A stretch of 64,000 bases of DNA, from the NCBI RefSeq assembly GCF_963678635.1, contig NC_087068.1, positions 52,242,563 through 52,306,562 of the forward strand, in the 5' to 3' direction. The position numbers were made by a program, and so were the translations under genes. Below, piece by piece: positions 54,340 through 64,000 of this stretch. How positions within the stretch are numbered: position 1 is the stretch's first letter; each line of letters begins with the position of its first letter. Under the pieces are notes generated by a model. That model was not told the origin of the DNA. It saw only the letters and a list, made by a program, of their open reading frames with translations, and searched no databases. This stretch comes from Symsagittifera roscoffensis. Taxonomy: Eukaryota; Xenacoelomorpha; Acoela; Convolutidae.

Positions 54340-57300
54340 ATGTTTTTAGCCAGCTCAGCGTGTCATTTTTTCTTCGCTGGACGCAATCTAGTTTATTTCG
54401 ATTCAAATTTTAGGTTTATTATGTTTTACGACCCCACTCAGCCGACAAATTCACCCGAAGCGTCGCCTGTTAGGGATAAAACTGTTCACATGTCGAGGGA
54501 CTCAAAATATAACACAGGTCAACCTCCACAGATGATAAACTTTAAAATTAAAACCTCGCGCGTTTCTGCTAATCGGTTAGTAACTGTTGACGGTGGTTCC
54601 CCGCCGAGAGCTGAAAACAACGATTTAAATAATAAAAGCGGCTTGTCGGAGATTTCTCCGGTTGCGCCTTTCAGTGATAATGGTGTCATAGTCAGGCCTT
54701 TAAACATGCCAGGAACTGGAAAAGGAGACATATTGTCGATATCTCTAGCATCTGAAATAGATCAAACGGAGAATTTTGATGTTGATAATGAAACAAAACT
54801 TCACGAAAACGATGATCGACGTTCTAAACAATCGACACGGTCGCGTAGCCGAAGCAATAAACGGAGGACTAAAAGCAAACACAAACGCGAAACTTCAAAT
54901 AGATCACGGTCTGTTAGTCGAAAGCGAGATAGATCGACTCCCAGAGATAGTTCGAGACGGAGTAGAAAACACAGCAGAAGCAAAGATCGACATAAAAGTA
55001 GAAAGAATAGAAGTAACAAAAGGAGAAGCAGATCTTCTTCTCGGGCTAAGAGGAAGTCAATTTCTCCTGTCCGCGATGAAGAGCGCCTCTTAAAGTCCTC
55101 TAAAAAGGAACGAAAACGAGAAAATGATGATAGAAAGAGCAGAAGTCGTTCTAAAAACGAAGACTCAAAGCAGTCGAAACAAAAAAGAAGAAAAAAATCG
55201 CCCTCGTCCGCGAGAGTGAATAAAGAGGTTTTAAATCCAGTCAGTTTCGAAGAAGGTTTAGAGGATGAAACCACGAAAGTGTCCAGGAAATCGGAAAAAG
55301 AAGCAAAACTAGATCAGAAAGTTGAAAAACGAGTGATTTCTAAAACAGATTACAACGTTGAGAAAGTAAAGAAGAGAGATAAAACGTTCGAACAAGAATT
55401 GACATGCGAAAGAGTTGCTTCAAGAGTCGAGAAGTATCGAAAAGAGGTCCTTGGAGATGAGAGTTTGAATGAATCGAAAGATTCTCAAGATGATCAGAAA
55501 GTGGTTCCAGAGACAGAAAGAATTGACAGGAGTGAAAAGAAAAGGAAAAGTAAATCGCATAAGGAAAAACGGCAATCGTCACAGGAGAACGAAACGAGAA
55601 GTAAACGAAAAGAAAAATCGGACAAAGAAGAAAATGAAGATGCAAATGACGAGTACTTGTCCAAAAAAAGACGTGACGATATAAAAGAATCGGAAAAAGA
55701 TTCTATCCAAAAAACTGAAAAATTGAAGGAGAATGAGAATACCGAAAATGAAGTAGCTAAAACTCCAGATGAAAAAAATGAATATAACAAGACCGAGATT
55801 GACAACGACAGAAAGGCTGAAAACAAAAATAATGAAGAAGATATTGATTTCGACAACACTTTCTTGAGTAAAAGTGACCCACAACTTCAAGAGTCTTTTG
55901 AACTACGCAAAGATGTAGCAAAAAATGAGAAAGTATCTGAAATTGAAAATGTTTCTAAATCAAATGTGCAATTCATACCTAAACAAGTTAAGAAAAAACC
56001 ACTGAAAGAAAACAAAGAAGGTCAAGTTCAAGCGAATGCCGAAGCAAAAACAAGCCCAACACCAGTGGAAAAATCTGAAGTTGCCGAAAGCTCGGAAACG
56101 TTAGACGAAAAAACTGAAGATACGGAGAAGATCGAAGATTTACAAGCCGATAAACAAATAATCGATGACAAGGATTGTAGCGAAAACGGACGAGCAGATC
56201 AAGAGATTAAAGGCAAGAAGAAATATGACAGTCAATCAGCAGAAAAAGTAAAGAAGGAGGATAAGTCAATCAAAAAACCGAAAACGGAATCGAAAAGGTC
56301 CTCTAAAAGACGATCTAGAAGCTCATCAAGAAAACGATCGCGTCACGAAAGATCGCCAAAGCGAAAGCAACAAAGATCGAAATCACGTGAGACGAAAAAA
56401 CGAGATCGACTTTCTCGTTCTAGGTCTAGACGAAGAAAGCTATCAAGGTCTAGAAGTAATTCTCGAAACGTCACAATGCGTTCTAAGCGACGGTCCAGGT
56501 CATTGAATCATCGCTCAAGGTCAACGAGTCGTCGTCGCTCGAAAGTTGTCGTGGAACGACCACGAAGGTCGAGAAATAGTAGTAGAAAGCGTGAAGTGTC
56601 TAATTTAAGTTCAGGCTCAAATAGAAGTGGAAAGAAAAGCATGCCAAAAGTATCTCAAGAGTCTTCGAATCCGAAATCTAACGACTATAGAAATCCAATC
56701 AATGTGTTGATGTTAGAGAATATTTCCTCTAAAGGAACGTTAGATACAACTGGAGGCGATTTGCAGCTGGATAAATCAGCTGGACCTCATTCTATAACAG
56801 GAGACGAGAAAGATAAAGAGCTCTCGAAAGAGCATCACGAAGATCCACAGTGGACTGCCGTCTCCGATTTCTTTTCGGAAAATCTCCCCAAAACTCCGAA
56901 AACCGTGGGAAATATAACTAGAGATGATAAACTAGATGGTGATAGTAAAAAATTATTGGCTCCTAATTTTGATTTTGGTCTTGGAAATTTGCCAACTGTT
57001 ATTAATGACGATTTTACGGGTCTAAAAGTGAAGAAAATAGTTGACGAAAAAGTGCAATGTTGGTCTGATTTGAAAAAGAGTTCAATTGACCAATGGCTGG
57101 ACAAATCAACCAGTAGCGCATCAGTAATGACAGCCAAGAGTGCCCAGGTTCCAATGATGACACCCCCGATGCCAGGTCAGATTCCGCCTCCGTTATCAGG
57201 TTTACCGATGCCACCCAATTTCCAAGACTTCCTGAAGCAACAAATGCTCCCGAGAGGAGGAAGTTCAAGTGGCTTACCCTTCCCGCTGCCCCCTTTTATT

Positions 57301-58461
57301 CCTTCATTTATACCGCCTCCAACTTTTCTACCACCGCCAATGCCAATCGCAGGTTCCTCTGGAGCTACACATACCGGTTTCACGGCTCCGCCTGTGACGT
57401 CGATGGCTAGCATGGGATTCCCAGGCATGAGTGCAAGTAGTCTTACTGGATCGACCTTACACATGACTTCCACGCCTAATGCCAAGTCCTCGTTTTCACC
57501 CAGTGCAGTACTAAATCAGTCACAACAATCTACAGATGCTAAAAGTTCAGAACCGAAAACACCTTTAAAAGACGAACAGAATTCACACAATAGTAGCCAA
57601 GCTTTTGGATTCGAACAACTAGTGCAAAAAATATTACCAGCTGAAAATACGCCAGTACTAGCGGCTAAATCTTTGTCAGTGACGACTGAAATGTCCAAAA
57701 CACAACACAAGCATCAGCAACAACCAGAAACTTTGATCCCGACCCCGCCTTCGAGTAAGCCTCCCGATAAAGAAAAATCGCCTCCTCCCATGCCTTCTCC
57801 GTCGTACACACCCTCGCTGTCTCCTATCGCGAATGAACAGCAAGAAGCCGAAGAGCTTGAAGCCGAAAATATGTCAGAAATTAACAACGAAAAACAAGAG
57901 GCTAAATTGAAATCGGTCACAAACATGCAAGGAACCTTGCAAAATCTCCAGGAACTTCTGAGCAACATCAAAGGCGACTCTCATCTAAAGAATCTGAATG
58001 ATTCTTCTAAAATTGATCAATCACACGAAGATGCTATGCTTCCTATAGGCGTGTCGGTAAATGAGTTCACGCCGCCTAGGTTGGATGATGATGACGATGT
58101 TACACCTTCGACTACTGATAAATTGAGAGACCTGGAAAAACTGTTCCCGCCGCCTCCTGGGTCGAGTGGCTCAACCACTGTGAGTCCAATGAAAAAGGCG
58201 ACCAAGCCGCAGCCGATGCCCGTCTTGAATAAGGCGGATCAGAAACAGCAAATGCAAGAACGAGTTGCAGCCTTAGCGAAGAAGTATCTTAAACCTTTTT
58301 ACACGAAAAATAAAGTGGATAAAGATCAGTACAAGCATATAATGCGAAGAGTCGTGAACAAGTGCACAGAAGGCGTGCGAAATAAAGAAGTGAAAGCTGA
58401 AAAAGTGAAAAAACTAGTTGCTAGCTATGTGTCACACATGGAAGTCAAAGGAAAGCATTGA
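54340..58461 (+). CDS. SR-rich protein of the SCAF1/SCAF11/PHRF1 type
   Basis: 1373 codons in one exon; the ATG at 54,421 (MFYDPTQPTNSP) is an equally likely start. The YDPxxPT stretch near the N-terminus recalls PHRF1/SCAF proteins. Arg/Ser dipeptide regions lie at about residues 158-247 and 647-753, separated by long Lys/Glu-rich stretches. A Pro/Met-rich segment follows (about 930-1010), then another Pro-rich part (about 1130-1165). The last about 70 residues (AALAKKYLKPFYTKNKVDKDQYKHIMRRVV onward) match the C-terminal helical domain of SCAF1, SCAF11 and PHRF1, which in that family binds the phosphorylated C-terminal tail of RNA polymerase II. It would link transcription with splicing in the nucleus. 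No RING or PHD finger is visible here, so either upstream exons are missing or this is the RING-less type. Stop at 58,459-58,461. Confidence 0.85.
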   Translation: MFLASSACHFFFAGRNLVYFDSNFRFIMFYDPTQPTNSPEASPVRDKTVHMSRDSKYNTGQPPQMINFKIKTSRVSANRLVTVDGGSPPRAENNDLNNKSGLSEISPVAPFSDNGVIVRPLNMPGTGKGDILSISLASEIDQTENFDVDNETKLHENDDRRSKQSTRSRSRSNKRRTKSKHKRETSNRSRSVSRKRDRSTPRDSSRRSRKHSRSKDRHKSRKNRSNKRRSRSSSRAKRKSISPVRDEERLLKSSKKERKRENDDRKSRSRSKNEDSKQSKQKRRKKSPSSARVNKEVLNPVSFEEGLEDETTKVSRKSEKEAKLDQKVEKRVISKTDYNVEKVKKRDKTFEQELTCERVASRVEKYRKEVLGDESLNESKDSQDDQKVVPETERIDRSEKKRKSKSHKEKRQSSQENETRSKRKEKSDKEENEDANDEYLSKKRRDDIKESEKDSIQKTEKLKENENTENEVAKTPDEKNEYNKTEIDNDRKAENKNNEEDIDFDNTFLSKSDPQLQESFELRKDVAKNEKVSEIENVSKSNVQFIPKQVKKKPLKENKEGQVQANAEAKTSPTPVEKSEVAESSETLDEKTEDTEKIEDLQADKQIIDDKDCSENGRADQEIKGKKKYDSQSAEKVKKEDKSIKKPKTESKRSSKRRSRSSSRKRSRHERSPKRKQQRSKSRETKKRDRLSRSRSRRRKLSRSRSNSRNVTMRSKRRSRSLNHRSRSTSRRRSKVVVERPRRSRNSSRKREVSNLSSGSNRSGKKSMPKVSQESSNPKSNDYRNPINVLMLENISSKGTLDTTGGDLQLDKSAGPHSITGDEKDKELSKEHHEDPQWTAVSDFFSENLPKTPKTVGNITRDDKLDGDSKKLLAPNFDFGLGNLPTVINDDFTGLKVKKIVDEKVQCWSDLKKSSIDQWLDKSTSSASVMTAKSAQVPMMTPPMPGQIPPPLSGLPMPPNFQDFLKQQMLPRGGSSSGLPFPLPPFIPSFIPPPTFLPPPMPIAGSSGATHTGFTAPPVTSMASMGFPGMSASSLTGSTLHMTSTPNAKSSFSPSAVLNQSQQSTDAKSSEPKTPLKDEQNSHNSSQAFGFEQLVQKILPAENTPVLAAKSLSVTTEMSKTQHKHQQQPETLIPTPPSSKPPDKEKSPPPMPSPSYTPSLSPIANEQQEAEELEAENMSEINNEKQEAKLKSVTNMQGTLQNLQELLSNIKGDSHLKNLNDSSKIDQSHEDAMLPIGVSVNEFTPPRLDDDDDVTPSTTDKLRDLEKLFPPPPGSSGSTTVSPMKKATKPQPMPVLNKADQKQQMQERVAALAKKYLKPFYTKNKVDKDQYKHIMRRVVNKCTEGVRNKEVKAEKVKKLVASYVSHMEVKGKH

Positions 58462-59050
58462 AGAAACTCAATATAAAACTGAAACTTTGAACAAATGATT
58501 AATAATATTGGTCCCAATATTTAGCTTAGTCTTGTTCCTTCTGAATATAATTGTGATTGTTGGCCCCAAATTTATTCAAACTGTTATGAATAATTTATTA
58601 CGAGCAAATATAATTTCCGTCTGATTTTTTTTTTATCCGGCTTTGCTTAATTATCGGCAAAGCATAATTATCAGGTAAATAACCACTCTAAGATGTATAG
58701 AAGTTTTTCTGGTTGTTGTACTATGCCTGCCTGATACCAAAAGCGTTAATATCTACAGATACCACGATTCGTCTAAAAGCACTAAGATTCGATCTTATGT
58801 CTTAGTCAATGCAGGTTGTTGCAAAAGCTTTTTCGATCTATAAATCTGAACGAAATTAATGAACATAAGATTGCTTATTTTTGCTTGCTCGAAGTTTTAT
58901 AAAAACCAATTCACCACGTAAAAGCTGGTTTATAAAATTGAATAAACTTAAAACGCATTTTTAAAAGATGTGTTCAGGGTTTTTGCCAACAATTCGGTGT
59001 GAACTAAAAAAAAGAAACCATACATTTTCTGAGTGAAAAGAAAACTTCAA
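58462..59050. other. 3' region of the SR-rich gene and spacer to Myt1
   Basis: It is AT-rich. A possible poly(A) signal AATAAA occurs at about 58,941, and a stem GCTTTGC...GCAAAGC at about 58,642-58,667. The first ATG of the next gene follows at 59,051, so the promoter or 5' exons of that gene would have to lie within this 590 bp or further upstream. Confidence 0.5.
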
Positions 59051-59390
59051 ATGAAAATCCATGTATTGTTTCAGAGCAGTCAAAAGAAACAGAAACTCAC
59101 TGGAACCAAGTCATGTCCGCGGGTGCCCTCGAAGGGAACCACATTCGTCAAGAGTCGTCTTATGCTCTTCACAAACAAATCTCTCACCCCCCAGAGAAGA
59201 CTGATGGGGGGCACCGGTAGTGTTAACAGTCCCTATGAGTCATCGCCCAGAAAGCTATTGGTTCAAGGGGAGATATGTGGAAAGGAAAGTGCGCCTCTGA
59301 TTTCACCTATTAAGAACGGGAAATGTTCGGACGAGGCTCAGAATCGAAGTGTTCAGAGGAACAGGACGGTCTCTTTTTGCAAGCGAAGAG
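59051..59390 (+). CDS. PKMYT1: Myt1 kinase, exon 1 of those visible (N-terminal region)
   Basis: The frame from ATG 59,051 (MKIHVLFQSSQKK) reaches the donor GAG|GTATTT after 59,390, ending in phase 1. An alternative is an acceptor TTGTTTCAG at 59,074, which would make this an internal exon starting at 59,075. The protein is basic with scattered Ser-Pro/Thr-Pro sites (SLTPQRR, YESSPRK, LISPIK), as expected for the regulatory N-terminus of a cell-cycle kinase. It ends in TVSFCKRR. The join to the next exon keeps the frame. Confidence 0.65.
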
Positions 59391-60062
59391 GTATTTTTAC
59401 ACTTTCGCTGAACGAATACAAAATTATACATTTAAATGTCCTTTTATAAACAATTTGTTTGGTACATACTTTCAATTATCATGATGATTTCGTGATCTTA
59501 CAATCGTTTTTTATAGATGAGACTTTGAAATTTTAATGCGGCCTTTCTTCTGTTTAAGTAATCATTTGTTTCTAGTATGGCTAGTTTTTCACTTAATTTT
59601 CACTTCATTTCTTAATTTAATTTTTAATTTATCGAGGGGAAACATAGATATTACAATACAATGCTGTGAAAAATTGATTTCAAAGTGCTAGCAGTTGCCT
59701 TAGTACAAACTGCTCGCCAAATTATTTGCATTTGAAATTTTTCATCATTCAAATTTTTGAGACGACGTGATTTTTCAGTTTCTGGCTGCTCGATTCTCAC
59801 AATGTTTTTTTAAACAGTCAAGTCTGAGTATAGCTTTGTGGGCTCTTTTATCATTCACCCATCATGTTTAAATGTCAGTTTACGTTTTAATCGTTAATTT
59901 TAAGACGTTGCATAACAGGACCAATTGTGTTTATGATTGAGCAATCAACACATACCAAATGATTGGAAAATGTGAACAGTAGTTTAAAGTTTAAAAATTG
60001 CTGGTGGGAGGGCTGTTTCAAATGATCGCTTTTTGTTTCGTTATCGCTTAAAAATGACATTG

Positions 60063-60120
60063 TGGCGCAAGTGGCAATGAAGCTGACCGAGAATCATTAG
60101 GTTGCCTGTTCGAAACTGGC
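60063..60120 (+). repeat. tRNA-like pol III promoter (SINE-like) in intron 1
   Basis: An A-box match TGGCGCAAGTGG at 60,063 and a B-box match GTTCGAAAC at 60,108-60,116 lie at the spacing of a tRNA gene. No clean cloverleaf with a 7-bp acceptor stem is visible, so a tRNA-derived SINE is more likely than a functional tRNA gene. Confidence 0.5.
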
Positions 60121-60258
60121 CTGTGTGCTACAATTTGCGAGGTGAGCTTTTGCAAAAATGTCACAACTTAATTAAATAAGATTAAGTAATAACTTGATTC
60201 CGGGTTCGGCCTTTAACTGACAAAAATTAACAAAAATTACTATTACGCGTTTTTATAG

Positions 60259-60479
60259 CCTCGAACAGCACCTGCAGCCTCGACAGCACGAGAAGCAGCT
60301 GTGACCTTGAGAACAGTTTTGAACAGCAGCAGCAAGTGGACCACTCCCTCTCAAACAGAAAGGACTTGTTATCATCTTCTCTCATTCAGTCTCCTTCTCC
60401 GTGTAGAACAAATGAAACCACTTATGTGAACAGTAGATTCGAAGTGCTGTCCAAACTCGGATCCGGATCATTCGGGGAA
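60259..60479 (+). CDS. PKMYT1: Myt1 kinase, exon 2 (Ser-rich linker and glycine loop)
   Basis: The acceptor TTTTTATAG precedes 60,259, and the donor GAA|GTAAGAAA follows 60,479. After the phase-1 codon it reads SNSTCSLDSTRSSCDLENSF, then SPSPCRTNETTYVNSRFEVL and the ATP-binding loop GSGSFGE. The kinase domain thus starts within the exon, as in other Myt1/Wee1 kinases. The exon ends in phase 0. Confidence 0.85.
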
Positions 60480-60522
60480 GTAAGAAATTTATTTGTTGTT
60501 TTTACCCTTACGAACTTTAGTG

Positions 60523-60575
60523 AGCGTTAGTGTTATACTACGACTTCTTTTTTTCTAACCTAAGTCGCAAATTTT
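60523..60575. repeat. Dispersed repeat in Myt1 introns, copy 1
   Basis: GTGTTATACTACGACTTC, a T-run and CTAACCTAAGTCGCAAAT resemble 63,126-63,170 (GTGTTATAGTATGAACTC, T-run, CCAACCTAAGTCGCAAAT). This is an unassigned interspersed repeat. Confidence 0.6.
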
Positions 60576-62074
60576 GATGCCACTTTTGGAAAACCGTTTT
60601 GGCTTTTTGATAGCATGTGTTTTGATATTCGAATAGGAATAAGTTAACACAGGTGATGCATTTTTAATTCGTCAAATGAACCGAAGTTCGATTTCAGAAA
60701 CTTTCTTTCTCAATATATCTCGCAATTTTTGAAATGCATAATTTATACGTAATGTGGCTTTATGCTATCCAATTTATTACATGCAACATTAGTGTGGATG
60801 ACTTATTGCAACTTATTACTTGCAAAATTGTATCTATTTATATTTGGTGCCACTTTTGATGCATGGCATTGGCCATTTGCGATCATATGTAGCTGCTTTA
60901 TTTGTGAATATTTGTTAACCAACACAATGAACACCATTATCGAAAATGATAACTGATTTCAATTCAAAGAAACGAGAAACTAGCTTTTATTACACATGTG
61001 AGAGCAAAAGTCTTGTAATCGGCAGCTAGATTTTTTCTTTTGTTTTGCCGGAGTGGTAAAGGGCCTAAAATTTAAGAGCTTTATAGCTCAAAGGTTTTCA
61101 TGACAATTTTTTTTGTTTCCGGCTCAACGGGGGATTACCTAAGTGTTGTCGGCTTAGGTGATACTCGATAATTGTTTCTGAGTACTCATTTGACGCGGTC
61201 GTTTGTATTTCTGGAAGTGTTTTCCGTAAGAAGAACGTCCTTCGAGACGAAAATTTGGAAATTTTGGTAGACAAGGTTATTTTGACTTTTTTTTGGCTAG
61301 ATGGCGTTCTTTTTATTTGCTGTCTGCTAGCTTGCATTGCTGTGTTTTTTGGTATCCAGGTGATGCGAAGCTCGGCTTGCCTCCAGATTTACTAACCCTG
61401 ATTTATTGGATATATTTTTTCGCTAAAAAGTCGGTCTCATAGTTTTGGCTGTTTTATTGGCTTAGTCAACTTATTTTAGATTGTTTGAAGGTCAAAAAGC
61501 GATTACTATTTTAAAAACTAATTCAAATTGGCTGCAATCTGAAAGTTCACAAATTTCAAAACCTTATCGCTTCGATTTTTTTTTGTTACAACATTATCTT
61601 ATGGAATTCTCGATTGCTATCGTCTCAATGGGCGTTTACACGCGTATTGCCGGTTTAGTAGCCGCTTGGCAAACTCAAATAGCTTATTTCATTCGGTTGG
61701 TTGTTTTTCTCGGCTGTTTTTCTTAAATAGAATTTTTCATTTCTTTCAAAAGAGTCTTCAATTTCTTTCTCGGTTTACTTATACTCGTCGCTTTTCTAGT
61801 CGCTAGCTTGCAATGCTAGGCTCTAATTGCTTCGCCTCTGCCAACAAAAGTGTTTGAACAAGTTTTGTGAGCTTGCCGTTTAGCCCCCGCCGCATGAAAT
61901 CTTTCATATAATGGCGTTATAGGGAAATTTCTGAAGTTGGAACCAAATGGGTGATGTAAAAGTAACGTTATACCAATAGTTTACGGTTTTTTGCGTGCTT
62001 AAGCTGACTAAGTGATGTTAGTTGAGGTCCAGAGGTTCTGCAATTAATGAAAACAAAATTCTTTCTAATGGCAG

Positions 62075-62283
62075 GTTTTCAAAGTGCGTGACCGTTCGAG
62101 TCAGAGATTGTTTGCACTGAAGAAGTCCAGAGAGAGATTCAGAGGCAAACTGGACAGGCAGAGGAAGCTACAGGAGGTGCTCAAGTTGGAACAGACAGGA
62201 GAACACACGCACTGTGTCAAGTTTGTTCATGCTTGGGAGGAGAGCAACTTCCTATTTATACAGACTGAGTTGTGCTCCACAAC
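62075..62283 (+). CDS. PKMYT1: Myt1 kinase, exon 3 (N-lobe, catalytic Lys)
   Basis: The acceptor TAATGGCAG precedes 62,075, and the donor AAC|GTGAGTA follows 62,283 (phase 2). VFKVRD completes the glycine loop. FALKKS holds the ATP-binding Lys. A basic helix (RFRGKLDRQRKLQEV) follows, then CVKFVHAWEESNFLFIQTELC, the hinge region typical of Myt1 (AWEE...QTELC). Myt1 phosphorylates CDK1 on Thr14 and Tyr15 at ER/Golgi membranes and holds cells before mitosis. Confidence 0.92.
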
Positions 62284-62677
62284 GTGAGTACAACTCCGTT
62301 CACGTTCTTCCTTTTGTTTTGACGGCCAATCGAAAAGTGCAGAGAAGGCTTAGGTCTCAGCCTTTCAATTGAAAGGTCAGATGTTCGAGGCCCACAATAA
62401 TCCGTGCTCTTTGCTTGAGAGTTAGACAACATTAACCATTTCAAGAAAAATAACCAAAAAATATTAACTTGTAACGCAATGATGGCCTATAGCCAATGAT
62501 ATTATATTTGGCGAATTTAGGATTGAAAAACTAATTAAGCTTCTTTAGAAAAAGAACGGATTTTAACTGGAACCGTGATCTTAATTAAAATATGTGTATA
62601 TTTTGTTGTAGCCCCTGCAAATTGTATACCCCGAAAAGACATCAGTATCTTTCAGATGTGTGATATATATTTTTTAA

Positions 62678-62768
62678 CAAGGGTTGTGGTCTATATTTGA
62701 CAAGGGTTTGGTCTATATTTGATAAGGGTTGTGGTCTATATTTGACAAGGGTTTTGGTCTATATTTGA
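62678..62768. repeat. Four tandem units of 22-23 bp in intron 3
   Basis: The unit CAAGGGTTGTGGTCTATATTTGA occurs four times with small variants (62,678, 62,701, 62,723, 62,746), ending 44 bp before the exon at 62,813. Confidence 0.9.
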
Positions 62769-62812
62769 TATTTGAGATGGGTGAATCATGTTGACTCATG
62801 ATTTGTTTGTAG

Positions 62813-62970
62813 ACTGTTGGCGCTGACAGCTGAAGGGGAGAGTGGCTGTATAACAGAAGGCGAGTCATGGCTGGTGTTGATAGATATGCTCCATGCACTC
62901 ACGCACCTCGCGACTCACAAACTCATCCATCTTGACATCAAACCAGACAACATATTTGTGACATTCTCAG
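62813..62970 (+). CDS. PKMYT1: Myt1 kinase, exon 4 (catalytic loop); gene continues beyond the window
   Basis: The acceptor TTTGTTTGTAG precedes 62,813, and the donor CAG|GTACAG follows 62,970 (phase 1). It completes TELCSTTLLAL and contains LIDMLHALTHLATHKLIHLDIKPDNIF. The catalytic loop HLDIKP(D/E)N, with Leu instead of the common Arg, is diagnostic of Myt1. The activation segment (DFG) and the C-lobe are not in the remaining 1 kb, so at least one more exon lies to the right of the window. Confidence 0.92.
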
Positions 62971-63322
62971 GTACAGGTTCGAATCCCGATGGGAGAGAAT
63001 AACATCAGTTGCGAAACTTTCAAAAATCCAAACTCCAGTTGGTTTTCTGATCTTTTTTTTTCCAAACTACAGATTGGTTTTCTGATTAAGAGTAATGAAC
63101 GTAGTGATTTCACAAGCAAAGCTTGTGTTATAGTATGAACTCTTTTTTTCCAACCTAAGTCGCAAATATTGTTGCGACGCACATATTGTTGCGACAAAAT
63201 GTGTGTATTTTGAAAGTTCATTTTGATCAATAACCAGCTATTCAGAACAGCCAATGCTAAGGATATTAACACAGACTATTATATTACAAGTATCACTTTA
63301 GCTTCAAGGTATCATGTATCTG

Positions 63323-63375
63323 TAGCGTAGAGGTACGGAGGGAGAACCGCAACAAAATAAGAGGGTTCGAACCTG
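63323..63375 (+). repeat. tRNA-like pol III promoter (SINE-like) in intron 4
   Basis: The A-box TAGCGTAGAGG at 63,323 and B-box GGTTCGAACCT at 63,365 both match consensus; the spacing is about three bases shorter than in a tRNA gene. No cloverleaf is evident. Confidence 0.5.
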
Positions 63376-63605
63376 GGCTGGGTCGGATGTGTTCAATGAA
63401 CTTTTTCGTAAACTAGTTAAAATTCGTCCGCTCTATAAATCGAGGAATTTTAGTTGGTATTTTTGTTTCAAATTGACTGGTATTGCTAATGCGTCATAAT
63501 TGGTTTGTGTAGACTCCAAGTTTAACTCATTCGGTTTTTCTCAATAGTGTTATCGGTCATATGTTTGCTTGTGTATGCAAAATGCAACTTCGCCTCTGTG
63601 CGCCT

Positions 63606-63750
63606 CTGTGTGAAGACTCTTATATAGGTCTTGCTGATTTTTGTTTTGTTTTTTTTTTTCAAGAAAAAATGTTTTGAGGAAAAAGTCTGTGTGAAGACTC
63701 TTATATAGGTCTTGCTGATTTTTTTTTGTTTTTTTTTTTCAGGAAAAAGT
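63606..63750. repeat. 81-bp tandem pair in intron 4
   Basis: CTGTGTGAAGACTCTTATAT followed by AGGTCTTGCTGATTTT and a long T-run occurs at 63,606 and again at 63,687. The T-run plus CAG at the end of the second unit mimics a splice acceptor. Confidence 0.85.
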
Positions 63751-64000
63751 TTCTAATAACTGCAGATGTGCATTCACACATAGTGATACATTTATAAGTG
63801 CACTTAGGTATATAAGAAAGTGACGTAAATAGCACTCTCCAAATATGAACGTGGAAATGACACAAAAAATTGTGATTGATTTCTAGTTTCGAAAGTGGAA
63901 TTTAATTTTTCGCTTTCCAGCGATTTCAAAAACATTACCTATTGATCCATTTTTTTTCTATTTGGTTTCATCTTATCAAAAAAGCGCCAATCATAAATTG

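Larger units (their letters stand above)
62971..64000. other. Myt1 intron 4 (partial) with repeats
   Basis: No coding exon was found. It holds a B-box-like GGTTCGAATCC six bases after the donor (62,976-62,986) and the second copy of the dispersed repeat (63,126-63,170). It also holds a SINE-like box pair at 63,323 and 63,364 and an 81-bp tandem pair at 63,606. Confidence 0.6.

Noticed and set aside
60063-60120. Functional tRNA gene
   Set aside because: A- and B-boxes fit, but no 7-bp acceptor stem or clean anticodon arm can be drawn.
63744-63790. Next Myt1 exon after the T-run and CAG at about 63,743
   Set aside because: With the phase-1 donor of exon 4 the frame meets TAA after four codons, and no DFG motif follows. 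The T-run is part of an 81-bp tandem repeat.

Overview
This window is eukaryotic DNA from an invertebrate animal; I cannot name the species. It is AT-rich, its host genes have introns, and about four fifths of it is retrotransposon. The first 53 kb is a retroelement graveyard. The last 11 kb carries two host genes: a long SR-rich protein of the SCAF/PHRF1 type, and the 5' part of a Myt1 (PKMYT1) cell-cycle kinase gene that runs off the right edge.

Layout. (1) Positions 1-15,796 recur almost unchanged at 25,603-41,430 in the same orientation. Each copy holds a decayed Ty3/Gypsy-type element (gag, protease, RT, RNase H, integrase, then an extra ORF resembling the OARD1/TARG1 macrodomain), about 3 kb of unrecognised sequence, and scrambled pieces of a second retroelement whose RT is followed by a cysteine/histidine motif and a PDDEXK-like nuclease segment. 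(2) Between the copies, about 15.8-23.0 kb holds a more decayed relative of the Gypsy element on the minus strand. After it come a minisatellite (about 23.49-23.83 kb) and partial gag units that abut the second copy. (3) From 41.6 to 52.7 kb lies a minus-strand CR1-type non-LTR retrotransposon as a tandem triplication. Units A and C are about 4.47 kb, and unit B (1.25 kb) is a deletion derivative. Only unit C runs on into a complete element: ORF1 is an SGNH/GDSL esterase, and ORF2 is an APE endonuclease plus reverse transcriptase whose N-terminus carries a canonical 2A peptide. Unit A has one nonsense codon in ORF2. (4) From 52.7 to 54.3 kb is non-coding DNA with short repeats. (5) At 54.3-58.5 kb is the SR-rich gene, and at 59.05-62.97 kb are four Myt1 exons with coherent splice sites and phases. 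The Myt1 introns contain tRNA-promoter-like (SINE-like) motifs and short tandem repeats.

The host proteins are probably unrelated in function: one is a probable RNA polymerase II CTD/splicing-associated factor, the other an inhibitory CDK1 kinase. In unit C, ORF1 and ORF2 make up one element. The most notable points are the 2A peptide plus esterase in one intact element, the macrodomain-like ORF downstream of a Gypsy integrase, and the base-level record of two rounds of tandem duplication.
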